Source: Sebastes aleutianus (Eukaryota; Chordata; Actinopteri; Perciformes; Sebastidae). Taken from it: a DNA stretch of 64,000 nt. The notes beneath the pieces are model-generated. The model did not search any database and was not told the DNA's origin. It was given only the letters and a program-made list of their open reading frames with translations. Both the position numbers and the translations under genes were made by a program. Positions 52,121 to 62,219 of this stretch are shown here, in pieces (within the stretch, counting starts at the first letter, position 1; each line of letters starts with the position of its first letter). The stretch lies in assembly GCA_916700875.1 (NCBI GenBank), contig CAKAKS010000039.1, positions 8,085,544 through 8,149,543 of the forward strand, written 5' to 3'.

Positions 52121-55100
52121 AACAATTAAACTTACCATGTGTGTTGCAACTAGTAAAATTACGCTTCAACCAGGATCCAGGATAAAAAGTATGTGTTAAA
52201 GGCGAAATATCATGAAAAACTCACTTTGTCGGTGCTTGTGCTCATAAATTTGCGTAGTATCTGGAGTGTCTACCAACCCACAAACTATGAAATAGGACAA
52301 CCCAGTTTTTTGTGGGCTGTCTAGATCAGAAACATGTGATTCAACAAGCCTTTCAGATTTTGCTCCCCTTCCTATGTCACATGCAGGCTCATTAGAATAT
52401 ACCTCCCACAGCTTGAGAACTACCTTTGCAAATGTGCACCATATTTTTATCGCGAGCCAATAGAAGCAGACTGGGCTTTTTCAGGAAGGGGTCTTAAAGA
52501 GACAGGTGCTAGAACGGAGCGTTTCAGACAGAGGGTGAATACAGGTGTATTCAGACAGACACTATGAGATGTTAAAGGTCTCATTTTCATGTAGAAAAAA
52601 TATATTGATTGTGAATTAATCATTTTAAAAATGTTGGCAGGTCCAAAATGAATGTTTTGTTTATCTCTAAGATATCTGACATTTTGTTCCCACTTCTAAC
52701 GACGCTTGTGAGCCGATAGTATAACGACATTGGTATCATGGTATCTCTGTTCTAGTAGAAACCCGAATACAAGTATGAACCTGAAAATAAATATGATATG
52801 TACCCTTTAAAGTATGATATGCACTTACCTGGGTAAGGCACATGGAACCAAGGGGAGTTTGTCACAGCATCCAGGCTGATGTCTGTCCTGGCTGAGAAGC
52901 CATACTCATCGGACTTTGAAGGAAAGACGTCAAAGATGGTCAGTAAGAAGCAGACCAGCCAGGCACCACACATCCCGAACAAAGCCTGGAATTAGTTATC
53001 AGATACAGAGTGTCTCAGTACATTTAAACTGAAATTCAACCAACATAAAACATTACTGAAGTTCTTTTAAAATATTAAAGTCACCTACATGCCTAGACTC
53101 ACACAGCCAACGTTATCTGATTTTTATCACAAGCCAATGACAGTCCAATACGTCTTAAAACAGATAATCGGTCCACTCCGACCTGCAACCAAAGCTTTTG
53201 AGTAAGAATCTTCTGGAGCATAGATTTTTGCAAAGGAACTCCTTTATTGCATCATTTAAATAGTACAAAGATGGTCATGTTTCCACAACCATGTTTATTT
53301 TGTTTTGTTTTCTTATTTTTGTTCTTTTTGTAATATTTCTTATTTTTTTATTTTTTTATTTGTTAGGGCTGTCAAAGTTGATATGATAATAACACGATAA
53401 TGCAAATTTGTTTAAACACCACTAATTTCTTTAACGTATTAAAACAACTTACAATTTGAAGGTTGTAGCAGGCTCAGTTTTAAAGCTAGAGTGAAGATAC
53501 TGGCATCGTATGAAACTAGAAAACCTAAAGAATCCATTAGTACCAACCATGTCATACTAGCTTGTCGCAAAATTTTGGCGAGGAAAAACTGGCATGGTCA
53601 TTTTCAGGAATCCCTTGACCTCCGACCTCAAGGTATGTGAATGCAAATGGGTTCTATGGGTACCCACGAGTCTCCTCTTTACAGACATGCCCACTTTATG
53701 ATAATCACATGCTGTTTGAGGCAAGTCATAGTCAAGTCAGCACACTGACAGCTGTTGTTGCCTGTTGGGCTGCAGTTTGCCATGTTATGATTTTAGCTTA
53801 TTTTTTATGCTAAATGCAGTACCTGTGAGGGTTTCTGGACAATATTTGTCATTGTTTTGTGTCATTAATTGATTTACAATAATAAATATACACATACATT
53901 TGCATAAAGCAGCATATTTGCCCACTACCTTGTTGATAAAAGTATTAAATGTTTGACAAATCTCCCTTTAAGGTACATTTTGAACAGATAATCGTGATTA
54001 ACTATGGACAATTATGCAATTAATCGCAATTAAATATTTGAATCAATTGATAGCCTTATTACTTATACTACTGTACATATATTGTGCTATATATTGTGGC
54101 ATTTGTACATAATTTATATTTTATATACTCCTTTATTTCTATTTCTCTTGTATTTTTTTATGCACATATATAAGAGCAACTGTAATGTCACAATTTCCCC
54201 CCAGGGAACATTAAAGTATTTCTGATTCTGATTGATGCTGGATTATCGCATTTTGCTGATTTCACGCATTCAACTTGAGCCTGCATGTTCCCTCATACAA
54301 CACGCCTTGGGCACCGGTGTGGACTTCTGATTGCATTCATATAGGGATTATGTGGGAGCAAAGAGTTGTGAACAAGAATGCTTTTATCATACGCAGGGCT
54401 CTTCGAGGAGAGTTAAACAGTAGCTCAGGGGCAGAAAAAATTGCCATCTTGACACCTTCACCTACAGGATCCAAGAGGAAGATAAATTGAATAAGATCCA
54501 TAAAAGCGTCATATATGCACTAAAACTTATACATCCAAGTGGCAGAGTATGTCATATCACCACTTAATGATGAATAGTAATAATAATATATCACAGCTAA
54601 GGGGCATTGTTCAGCCCTGAGGGGCTTTTTAACAGTAGACTATGGGAAAAGGTTGAATCATACACTTCTAGAGACTTTTAATTTGAAAAGAAATCAAATT
54701 TTATACATTAAAATGTTTGATTTTCAGCATGTATGTAGTCAGAGATGTCCTGAAGTTAAATAGATCAGTCATTGTCAGGCATTATTGATTACATTTTTTC
54801 CAGCAACCCAAAAAAATAATAAATGTCAGTATATGGGTGCTCTACAGTTGTAGCGTTGGCCCATTTGACCACAAAGATGCGAGTGGCGGCTGGCTTGACC
54901 GCACGTTACGGCAATACGATAACGTTTCCTGTTAGCATGCAGCTTTAGCCGTGATGTCTTGCTCTGCTTTTCCAGTCAATGTGTGAAACCCAAAGTGTTT
55001 CCATACTTTACTGTATGTGTAGTGTTTACCACGTTGGATTTAAAATGTGAGGGTGCAGGTCGTATCCACGCGAACCCTCCGCTGTTTTGTACTTCCTCGT

Positions 55101-58100
55101 TGCGGTCGGCTGCGGTTTGTTTTGGTTGACGGATACGGAACGGATATGACGTCACGTTACTCAGACTACAACAATAAAATACGATTCTAGCATTAAAAAA
55201 TTGATTTCAAAATCATTAAACATTTTTTTTTAAAATGACGATATAAAGGTGAATCGATTTTTTTTTCTAACCTTTTTTTCCCATACACTTTTTTTTTGTG
55301 TATTTCTGCTGCGTTTTCGCTTGCTCGCAACGAACTTCCACTTTACATAGCTCTGCATGTCGTTTAGAAGGTGAATTTTTTTCGGGTTTGGTCAGCTAAC
55401 TTTGTTAATTTGTATCTGTAACCTGTTCCACGTTGGCGGAGGTGATCCCCCCGTGACCCCGTTGCTAAGCAGCTATGACAACACATTAGTCTAACGTATT
55501 TTTCTCAGATGTGGAGTGATACTGAAAGTGCAAAAGAATTAGATGTCATAGCACTGGCATGTGGGTAATACATCACTGCTATGTACCAATCGGATAACAT
55601 GACTTGAGCTACCCGTTATATAATACAGGGTGTTGGCTATCTGCATACAGTAGATGGGCTCTTTCCATGCTGCTGTATAATCCCTGGCTTCTGCAATTTA
55701 TGCTTTGTATGGCTTCATTTGAAGATTGGACAATAAATACTGATAAATAGTTTTAAAAATGTTGTTTACTGTAAGATCAAGAGACCTTCAGGGTGTTTTG
55801 TTAGCTTTTTAGGCTTTCACGAGCTGTGAGTCATTCGGCCAAAATGTGTAGAGCTGCCGTACATAAAGCATTCCAGCCCTGAAGCCAAACTGACTCAGAC
55901 ACTTTTAGTTCTCTGGAGGAGCCTCAGCATTCAGCTTTATGTTTTATTAACTCTTTTACACCATTATTTATTGAGTCTGCATGTTATTAGCATGTACTTT
56001 ATGTTCTCTTTTATCACCATCCCTCTAATCTAATCATTCCCACAATTTCACACCCAGGAGCTTCATAGCATGGCCTACCAACATTCAGGCTGCTGCCACC
56101 ACTTGCTTATTTTGGCTGTTGTTGAAAGAGAAAAAGAACTGTATTAATCCTCAGTGAAAATATGTATGGATCTCTTGTCAAAGCGTAAATAACGTTCGCA
56201 TACAAAGCAGCATATGTAACCGCTCAGTTCTGATTGACAGCGTTGTGAAGGTACTTAACTGCATGAATGTGAAACAGGGCGGATGGTTAAAAGAGCAATT
56301 TAAGCTTGACTAAAACCCCTCCTTAGATAAATACAGGTAAAAAAAACGCTCTCTTTGTAGGTCCGTCACCACAGGCGGTCTTTACCTGACAGTTAATAAC
56401 TGTAGTCTCAAGATAATCATATTTGAACGGCTTAGAAATTGGGCTCACATCATCCCACAAAAGACTTTGACCGGGGTTGTGTTTACTCAAGCCCAGGAAA
56501 GACCCTCCAACCGCAAAAACAAAAAACAAACATAAAAGACACAATCCTGTAATTCCTTCATACATTTGTATCTATTTTTACCAGTCATGTTGACAGCTAT
56601 TTGTGTGTTAACAAAAAAGAAAAAAATATGATTAAGATGATTATTATATAGTATTTATTATAGTACTTCTAAAATGTTATTTCTTGTTGGCATGTTGTGA
56701 GCTCTACAGAGTGACTCGCCACAGTAGGCTTTCTTGTTCCAGGCCTCCTTGACATGAGAATGTTACCTACTGTGAAAGGCCAAACAAACCTAATTTCTTT
56801 AAAACAAGTTGTTTGGTCCATGCAGATTCTGTGGATCAGGTGGACTCGTGTGAGTTTCTGTACACTAGAGGTGTGACGGTACGTATATTCGTATTGAACT
56901 GTTCAGTACAGGATGTTCGGTTCGGTATGCAACATCTTTTCTGTACGCCCAGTGACCCAAAAAGCTGTTAATGTTTACTTCAACATGTGGAGCAGAAATT
57001 TGAGTTTTACCCGAAAACGTTTTGGCAGCACTCCAGTTGTTGTCAGCTGTAGCATACCAGTTGGTTTTAGCATGGTTAGCTGGGTTAATCAAGCTTAATT
57101 GACAATGATTTGTGTCAAACTGTATGCCGACACTTTAAACTGAAGTCATTTACTTCACTGAAACATTTAATTACGACGACATCACCCAAATACGTCAATT
57201 AGGGGAACGAAACAAAAACAGACTGGACAGCGAGTCCTTCTCCCCACAGCGTTCAGGCAGCCTCCCACTGCAGATTCAGACCATGCCAAAGTAACCAATG
57301 CTATAGTATTCATCGCTGCGTATGTGATCACACTCGATCGTAGACAAGACAATATGCCAGTATTTGAGTGCCTTAACTGTTAAAATAAGATTTATGGCAA
57401 TAATGAGCAACTGCTGAATGTTTATAATTCTCAAAATAAATTAAGAAATAATTTATTTTCTGCATTTTCTTTGTTTTCCCTATTGTACAGAAAAACGTGA
57501 TCCCAAAACCGAGGAACATACCGAACCGGGAATTTGTGTACCGTTAAACCCCTACTGTACACATTATTTTTTACTGGCATGTACTGTAAGATGAAAGCAA
57601 CGATATCTCCGCAGAGGCTTCAGGAACGGAGATAAAACCACCTGCACTTGAAAAATATCTGATGTGTAAGTAGGTGCGATGTACTTTATTTAAAGTAAAA
57701 ATCAAGTTGCACTTGTTTTGAGTATAGAAATATTATCTAGCACACTATCTGACTTAATTCAACCAAATACAACTTCCCTTCTCTTGTTTAGAAAAGTCTT
57801 AAAGATCCACATCATCACTGAAAATGTTTAAGTCAATTTTGCACGCTGGATTGACAAATGTTGGCTTGATAGTGGACGATACTTTGCAGTGTATAGTCAT
57901 TAAAATGTATTTTTTTGAAGCAAGGCACAGATGTTATAAACAAGTTTTATGGACCATAGGTGCCGGAATTTTAAATTGTATGTTTTTTTCCATGACAGAA
58001 AATAACCTGGATAATGTCGGCAACTCACAGAAAAGAGCTTGAAGAGGGGATACTGGAAAACCTTCCACTTCTTGTCCTTGTAAGCAATCATTGGAACATC

Positions 58101-61100
58101 GACTTTGCTGAGATACTGAGAAAACAGGAGGATCAGACAGACCGTTCTGTGGGAAGACAGAAGACAGAAGACAATGCATCACTCACAGATGTTTGACCCT
58201 GATCACAGCTATTAGTGTAGTTCTGCTCAGGCATGGCATGCTTCCATACATCAGGGTTAGGGAGAGGTCAGAGCAAGTGGAAACATGCCATGTTACACAG
58301 CAGGTCTGCCTACTTGATACTTGTCATCTGTAAAGTGTTACGGGTAAGGAACAGAACAAATGTGGCAAAAGTGGCCATTTGGACATTGTAAAATACTTTA
58401 CTCAGTTCCCTGCCTCTGAATGGCACTTCATGCTGCGCGTGAAGCACTTCATGCTGTGCGTGAAAACGCTGCACACTGTGCATGAAACACTGTTCTGGAC
58501 CGATGCAAGTGTCATGGTGCATGGTGTTATTTCAGTGGGATAGTCTGCAGCCTGGTGAACACTTACTGTAGATCTACTAAACTAAGTTACTGGAAATAAT
58601 TATTATTATTCTACTTTGGAGAAAAGAATAAATTCCTTTCTGTATCTCTCAGCTCCACTGTGTTCCACATTATATGCAAGTCACTCAAATCCGATTTAAA
58701 CATTCACATTGTAGCTGAAACACTGATCCAGCTCTAAACATCTAGATGAACATAACGACAACATATAGAATGAAAACTACAGTATGTGCTTGAACTAAAA
58801 AAAAAATATATAGAAATTCTAAGACATCTTAATTGATCTTGTATGAAAGACCGGTGGCCTGAACTACGAAGCGAGTTCAACATTCCCACGTTATCTTCTC
58901 GTTATCGGACTTAAGTAACCTTAACAAACGCGATCCGATCAGCAGAGCGGCACATTTTACAGAGGAAGAGCAAACTATAATATTAGACATATACGTAGAA
59001 GTTAAACACATAATCCAGACTAAAAGCAACAGAGTTGAAACTGCAAAATGCAGGAAGGACTGCTTGCAAAAGAAAAAAATTACAGACGTGTGAACGCGTA
59101 CATTTTATTGATTAAACAGAATACTCAAAAGTCGGATATAGCCGTCGAGACAGGACGGTGATATTATAAAAAACTTCCAGGATATAGATGAATAAATCAC
59201 ACTTTACTATGGCCTTTGACGAGGCTGTGGTGTGTATGACTAAGTCTGTGAAACAGACTTGAGAGCAAGTAAAAAAATAAATATAAAAACATAATTCAAA
59301 GCAAAAAGCATCCACAGCATAAAGCCAGCTGTGCTTCCTGCATTTTTCAGTTTAAACTGAGTTGCTTTTAGCCTGGATTGTGACTTAAACTTCTTTGTAT
59401 TTGTGTAATATTATCATACGATCTGCGCACCGAGCTTTGATTGGTCAGTAGGCGTTGCTTTTATACGAGTTGATCTGTTATCTCGAACATAACCTGCTCT
59501 GGAGCAGGCTAGCTGTTCAGCATCAGTTACCATGGCGATCTACCCCGGTAAGAAGTGAACCGCCATCGTAGGACTCAAAACCATGAAGAGTTAACCCTGA
59601 AGTTACCTCGCTAACCCCACATCCTGCTTTGTAGTACAGGGTCTCCTGCAGTGTTTTCAACATAAAACCCCTCTCTTATTTATTATAATGATATTAATGA
59701 TATATACTCTATTAATAAGAAATCATGTACAACTTAGCATGTAACAAATAGAGAGCCATTCATTGACATCTTATTATTTTTGTAATATGTACTTCTACAT
59801 TTAAAGGCTGAATTGTATGCAAGCTTAACAGCGTTTAATAAAAGGATATCAAGATTTTCTTTGATACTTATCATACGGATTATGTTTTGGAAATGGACTT
59901 ATTCGTTTCCCCTGCCCTGTGTCTTCTGACTGGCAAAATCTTAGTAGTTTGTGTGTGTTGGGAGTGATGAGGATGTCTGTGTCTCTGCGCCTGTAAGCTG
60001 CTGGTTATCCTGCACAGAGGCTGCTGGGGGGGAATGTCAGGGCACTGGGGCTAAGAAGGATATATGACCGATTACCATCCATATATGGCACCAGGAGGTG
60101 GATGTGCTGAACCTTTTAAAACCCACAAGGATCAATTTATGTAATGACTTCAGTCTGCATTATCTGGAGATGGCGGCGGTAAATGAAGACAGATTTCATG
60201 GGGCTGGACAGGTCAGGAGCAAAGGTAACTCAAAGGATCATTACTGTGGAACAGTGAGCTGCAGTGGCAGCAGTTGTGGAGATTAGATGGATTAAAATTG
60301 TGGACATGACTGCTTTGATAAAGAAACAAAGTGGATGGAAAACAGACAATTAGATGTTGAATGAATACAGACATTTTGCTGCATTTAGACGCATTTAAGT
60401 TAGACGTCTGTTTCTGGTAATGTTATTGGTTTCCCATGCGTCTTATCTTACTGTACTATATTTGTAAATGCTAAAGTTGGTATGTTGAAATACATCCACA
60501 TTAATCTTATCATATAAATCAAGTATTGCAAATGTATCATTACTGCTACATGTTATCTCACTAAGCTATAGGAGAAACGCACAGTACTTTACATAAAGCC
60601 TCAGACACAGACAGATGACAAACTACGGGACAAATCTGAATAAATGAGTTGAGAGATCCAACAAATACAGATGCTTTCATACAGGGTTTTAAGTGTTCTT
60701 TGTTGGATGAAGTTGATGGGAATCATACGCTATGGTCCTAAATCCCCAGACCTCAACCCAATTGAACATGTGTAGGGGATTTTGGACATGGCCTGGGGAC
60801 ATCATTAAAACACCAAATGAGGGGATATCTTTTGGCAGTGTTCATCCCGTCACAGAAGTTCAAAGACAAATTGAAGCTCTGGAGGTTTGTTGTGGAACAA
60901 GTTAATAAGACACTTTATGTTGGTTTTTCCTTCAATCTGTATATGATTCCAGTAAATTAAAGTAAACACACATATACTAAGAGGCCTGTCACAATATTAC
61001 TACATCGACTTATTGTACGATGTATGGACATGACCTCAATCATGTTTTCGTTATCGACTTATCGTACATGATATGGACATGACCCTCGATCCTTTATACG

Positions 61101-62133
61101 TTATCAACTTATCGTATAATATATGGACATTAACTTGATCCTTTTTACGTTATCAACTTAAAGTACAATATATGGACATGACCTCGATCCTTTTAATGTT
61201 ATCGACTTATCGTACAATATTTGGACATGACCTCAATCCTTTGTACGTTATCAATTTATCGTATAATATATGGATGACCTTGATCCTTTTTACGTTATCG
61301 ACTTATCGTACAGTATAGGGACAAGACCTCCATCCTTTTTACGTTATCGACTCAATGTACAAGCGATTGACATGACCTCAATCATTTTTAGGTTATTGAC
61401 TTAACATAAAATATATGGACATGACCTCAATCATTTTTACGTTAATGACTTATCGTACAATATATTGACATCACCTCGATCCTTTATACGTTATCAACTT
61501 ATCGTACGATATATGGACATCACCTCAAACATTTTTGCTGACCTCGATATGGCCTGTTGTGTTTACATGCGTGTTTGTTTACATAAGAATGTCACCAAAA
61601 TGATGCCAGAATAAACAGCAGGGTTTTTCCTACCATTATAAGACTCGGTTATTGCGCAGACCTTGTTGTTAACAGAGCCCCTTAGTCCATTTATTGCTTT
61701 GGTTGTGTGGTTTTATTTTATTTGTTTTATTTAATTAGAACATTTTAATATTTTTTCCACATTCCGATTCCAATGTCTGAATATTCTTAAGAATTAAAAG
61801 TTCATTGCTCTTTTAAAAGGGTGTACTTGCATTGTTATGCTGTTATGTTATGATATCAGTGGCATAAAATGGTACTACTTAAATATTTTCACTCTGAGAA
61901 TATGTTCATATCTTTTGTGCAAAACACAGGTGTATAACACCATTCACTCACAGAGCAGCTATTCCCCAGTGACCTCCAGACTTCTTCCCAGCTTCGATGA
62001 ACAGTGATAGGCCGATGAGGTTGATGGTGGGAGCGATAGCCAACGGGCCAATGTATTTCAGCACAAGACCCACCAGTCCAGAAAAACCCAGGACAATCTG
62101 GAGCAGAGAGGCCACCAGGATAGCTCCCTGGAT
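37223..62133 (-). CDS. slc23a4-like: SLC23 family sodium-dependent nucleobase/ascorbate transporter, 3' part (8 exons, 420 residues)
   Basis: Integral plasma-membrane transporter of the NAT/SLC23 family, which couples Na+ to uptake of nucleobases or L-ascorbate. Exons on the minus strand are 62133-61952, 58146-58029, 52985-52829, 49279-49026, 46922-46758, 43533-43425, 37588-37493 and 37404-37223. Each is bounded by AG/GT and all phases match, giving 1263 nt including TAG. Family motifs seen (numbering from the first residue in the window): YIGPLAIAPT (27-36), HWGIAA (55-60), ESIGDYYACARL (from E178), GTGNGTTS, QNIAALGITK (228-237), PDPVIGGMF and ILDNTIP. E178 sits where NAT proteins bind substrate. 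The signature begins with Gln, as in nucleobase carriers; SVCT1/2 have Pro there. I therefore infer an Slc23a4/SNBT1-like paralogue. The fourth signature residue is Ala instead of the usual Gly. The first ~170 residues of a typical ~600-residue SLC23 protein are absent and should lie beyond 64000. SLC23A1-like is the main alternative. Confidence 0.93.
37493..37588 (-). CDS. slc23a4-like: SLC23 exon g
   Basis: Exon of 96 nt that completes Gly 329, adds 31 codons and leaves one base. It encodes IKELDQVIVVLFTTHMFIGG and ends FILDNTIP, a membrane helix with the family's ..LDQ...L.T..F.GG..(A/G)FILDNT(V/I)PG pattern. The acceptor is TGTTTGAAG and the donor CCAG|GTAAGA. It is separated from the last exon by an intron of only 88 nt. 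Confidence 0.93.
38283..38399 (+). repeat. AGGC-rich minisatellite in intron
   Basis: Units of about 32-34 bp built from CAGGCAGGTAGGCAGGCAGA and TTGTTAGA are repeated about three times with variation. The repeat lies in the 5.8-kb intron between exons f and g of the transporter gene. Confidence 0.8.
39360..39946 (-). mobile_element. hAT transposon, nonautonomous, perfect 8-bp target duplication
   Basis: ATGGCAGG occurs directly before (39352-39359) and after (39947-39954) the element. Read from the minus strand the end is TAGGGATGTGACGG; the opposite end is TAGGCTTGTCGCGG. TAGGG/CAGGG-type ends with an 8-bp target duplication define hAT elements. On the plus strand VEDLQKAKTPIWQYSRYK (about 39630) resembles the first part of a BED finger, a leftover of the transposase. 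It is inserted in an intron of the transporter gene. Confidence 0.85.
40000..42600. other. Intron sequence, no further feature
   Basis: Part of the 5836-nt intron between exons f and g. Short CA-rich patch near 40485-40515. No exon, conserved motif or RNA gene seen. Confidence 0.4.
42627..43012. mobile_element. Dispersed repeat with CTCYGCCAAGG ends
   Basis: Begins CTAGAATGGCACTCGTAGAG then GCAGACCTCTGCCAAGG. It ends GGCCCTTGGCGGAGGT, so ACCTCTGCCAAGG is mirrored by CCTTGGCGGAGGT with one mismatch. I recognise the opening as a common fish repeat but cannot give its class. Confidence 0.5.
43347..43416 (+). repeat. (TG)n microsatellite next to a splice donor
   Basis: TG repeats over about 70 bases with one interruption (TGCG near 43351); on the transcribed strand this is (CA)n. 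It starts 9 nt inside the intron that follows exon f (43533-43425). CA tracts close to a 5' splice site are known binding sites for hnRNP L. Confidence 0.95.
43425..43533 (-). CDS. slc23a4-like: SLC23 exon f
   Basis: Exon of 109 nt, 36 codons plus one base. It encodes YVDLNSSRNLLILGFSTFSG and ends SNPGIIDT. The (V)DxNSSRNL..LGFS and NPG.I.TG motifs are conserved in SVCT and SNBT proteins. The acceptor is CTCTCTCTCCAG and the donor ACAG|GTGATT. A long CA repeat starts at intron position +9. Confidence 0.93.
43630..44181. mobile_element. hAT-type nonautonomous element
   Basis: Ends are TAGGGCTGCACAATTAATCG and ATAATCGTGCAGCCCCTA, reverse complements apart from a few changes. This is the usual terminal sequence of a large vertebrate hAT MITE family. 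The flanking octamers CAGGAACC and TCGGCACC agree at 5 of 8 positions, so the insertion is probably old. No transposase. Located in the intron between exons e and f. Confidence 0.75.
45165..45205 (+). mobile_element. Fragment of a common fish repeat
   Basis: CCATCCATCCATTATGTGTA ACCGCTTATCCTGG resembles the start of a widespread fish repeat that reads CATCCATTATCTGTAACCGC. Only about 40 bases remain. Confidence 0.45.
45664..45691. repeat. (TA)n microsatellite
   Basis: About 14 TA units, followed by TATATACTT-type degenerate repeats to 45720. Intronic. Confidence 0.9.
45800..46440 (-). mobile_element. TTAA-ended foldback element
   Basis: One end is clear: on the minus strand TTAAAGCAGCAGTGGGTAGG starts at 46440. 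The interior folds back: CAGCTGTCAATCACTTGCAA..TTGATCGGAGTTTG-type sequence at about 45888-45992 is mirrored at about 46050-46213. Shared words include GATCAGCGC, AAACATCTTGTAGTGTAC and AATGAGAAAGTTTG. The other end near 45800 is not sharp. Intronic, between exons e and f. Confidence 0.7.
46758..46922 (-). CDS. slc23a4-like: SLC23 exon e
   Basis: Exon of 165 nt, exactly 55 codons in phase 0 at both ends. It starts VGSRLVLQTTGLLMIVLGIF, followed by GKFGAVFITIPDPVIGGMF and VGISNLQ. These match the GSR, GKF and PDPxxGGMF motifs of SLC23 proteins. The acceptor is TATGCCAG and the donor CAG|GTAAAC. Confidence 0.95.
47504..48001. mobile_element. TTAA-flanked MITE, family C
   Basis: Termini TTAAAGGAATACTTCACCCA and GGATGAAGTATTCCTTTAA are inverted repeats with TTAA at both ends. 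The 498-bp element lies in the intron between exons d and e and has no coding sequence. The 5' sequence is one I recognise from many fish loci. Confidence 0.85.
49026..49279 (-). CDS. slc23a4-like: SLC23 exon d, carrying the substrate-binding and NAT signature motifs
   Basis: Exon of 254 nt that completes a Gly codon and adds 84 codons. It holds the helix with ESIGDYYACARLSGAPPPP, then AINRGIAVEGIGC and GTGNGTTSYS, then the NAT signature QNIAALGITK. The acceptor is CACATAG and the donor AAG|GTACATG. It contains most of the residues expected to contact substrate and is the most diagnostic exon of the gene. Confidence 0.95.
49300..52190. other. Intron between exons c and d; microsatellites only
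   Basis: Noncoding sequence. It holds an (ATT)n run at about 50619-50640, an (ATC)n run at 51701-51733 and an (AT)n run at 52085-52112. No other exon or RNA gene seen. Confidence 0.5.
51701..51733. repeat. (ATC)n microsatellite
   Basis: Eleven uninterrupted ATC units in the intron between exons c and d. Confidence 0.9.
52196..52810. mobile_element. TTAA-flanked MITE, family B, copy 2, next to exon c
   Basis: Shares long stretches with 31554-31925 (ATCATGAAAAACTCACTTTG, AGCTTGAGAACTACCTTTGC, GGAGCGTTTCAGACAGA). It ends in GATATGTACCCTTTAA at 52810. It is about 240 bp longer than copy 1 because of extra sequence near 52265-52370 and 52585-52735. Its end is 18 bases from the 5' splice site of exon c. 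Confidence 0.8.
52829..52985 (-). CDS. slc23a4-like: SLC23 exon c
   Basis: Exon of 157 nt, 52 codons plus one base. It starts ALFGMCGAWLVCFLLTIFDV (one membrane helix), then continues with YGFSARTDISLDAV and ends FHVPYP. This matches the family's DV(F/L)P...YGF.ARTD...PW...PYP loop. The donor is CAG|GTAAGTG. A TTAA-flanked transposon begins only 18 bases into the following intron. Confidence 0.93.
53364..54058. mobile_element. hAT-type nonautonomous element
   Basis: Ends TAGGGCTGTCAAAGTTGATA and AATCAATTGATAGCCTTA are inverted repeats. Flanking octamers TTATTTGT and TTACTTAT agree at 6 of 8 bases. Interior landmarks: GGGTACCCACGAGTCTCC and ATGCCCACTTTATGATAATC. I know this as a very common element in percomorph fishes, which is the best clue to the host group. 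Intronic, between exons b and c. Confidence 0.8.
54065..54235 (+). mobile_element. 3' end of a Rex/CR1-like LINE
   Basis: A T-rich stretch ends AAGAGCAACTGTAATGTCAC, then AATTTCCCCCCAGGGAACAT, TAAAGTATTTCTGATTCTG. This is the usual tail (AATTTCCC...GGGA...AAGTAT plus TTCTGA repeats) of a fish LINE. It abuts the hAT copy directly upstream. Confidence 0.65.
54240..56860. other. Intron between exons b and c, no further feature resolved
   Basis: Noncoding. The segment near 54890-55260 is CpG-richer and looks repeat-derived, but I could not pair its ends. No exon supported. Confidence 0.4.
56866..57554. mobile_element. hAT transposon, nonautonomous, perfect 8-bp target duplication
   Basis: CTGTACAC lies on both sides (56858-56865 and 57555-57562). 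The ends TAGAGGTGTGACGGTACG and TGTACCGTTAAACCCCTA are inverted repeats of the hAT type. The interior has GTTCGGTTCGGTATGC and ACATACCGAACCGGGA, further inverted subterminal motifs. No intact transposase. Intronic, between exons b and c. Confidence 0.88.
58029..58146 (-). CDS. slc23a4-like: SLC23 exon b
   Basis: Exon of 118 nt: one base completing Leu, then 39 codons. The acceptor is CCCACAG and the donor GTGAGT. It encodes VCLILLFSQYLSKVDVP, a hydrophobic helix with the family LFSQYL motif, then a basic loop (YKDKKWKVFQYPLFKLFS). The loop corresponds to the YRWGKG...FKMFP stretch of SLC23A1. Confidence 0.92.
58856..59641. mobile_element. DNA element with CCTGWACTACRAAGC ends (Harbinger-like)
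   Basis: CCTGAACTACGAAGC near 58858 and GCTTTGTAGTACAGG at 59626-59640 are inverted repeats (13 of 15). The subterminal GTTATCTTCTCGTTA and GGTTAGCGAGGTAAC types fit PIF/Harbinger or ISL2EU-like fish MITEs. The superfamily is tentative. No transposase seen. Intronic, between exons a and b. Confidence 0.6.
60690..60960 (+). pseudogene. Tc1/mariner-like transposase remnant
   Basis: PKSPDLNPIEHV (about 60740-60775) is the DLNPIE box that carries the last catalytic acid of Tc1/mariner transposases. A stop codon follows at the usual Trp position. Downstream TAATAAGACACTTTATGTTGG and TTTTTCCTTCAATCTGT resemble the end of a Tc1-related element. Dead copy in the intron between exons a and b. Confidence 0.65.
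61000..61555 (+). repeat. Minisatellite, unit about 49 bp, about 11 copies
   Basis: The unit reads approximately ATGGACATGACCTCAATCCT + TTTTACGTTATCGACTTATC + GTACAATAT. TTATCGACTTATCGTA-like words recur about every 49 bp at 61009, 61054, 61103, 61151, 61200, 61250, 61297, 61345, 61394, 61443 and 61492. Units differ by substitutions and small indels. Intronic, between exons a and b. Confidence 0.9.
61952..62133 (-). CDS. slc23a4-like: SLC23 exon a (first exon in window)
   Basis: Exon of 182 nt: 60 codons plus two bases of a split Leu. It starts IQGAILVASL after the acceptor TTGTTGTCCACAG and ends GGHWGIAA before the donor GTGAGTG. It covers two hydrophobic segments, with the conserved YIGPLAIAPTINLIGLS between them. 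In human SLC23A1 the matching exon begins (V/I)QGAI, so the upstream exon should end near RIRE; none is found in the window. Confidence 0.93.
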
Positions 62134-62219
62134 CTGTGGACAACAAGGCAAGAGGGACACAAATGAGATACATATGCCAGGTTTTTGGTACTCAACTGTG
62201 AATCGTATAGCATACACAG

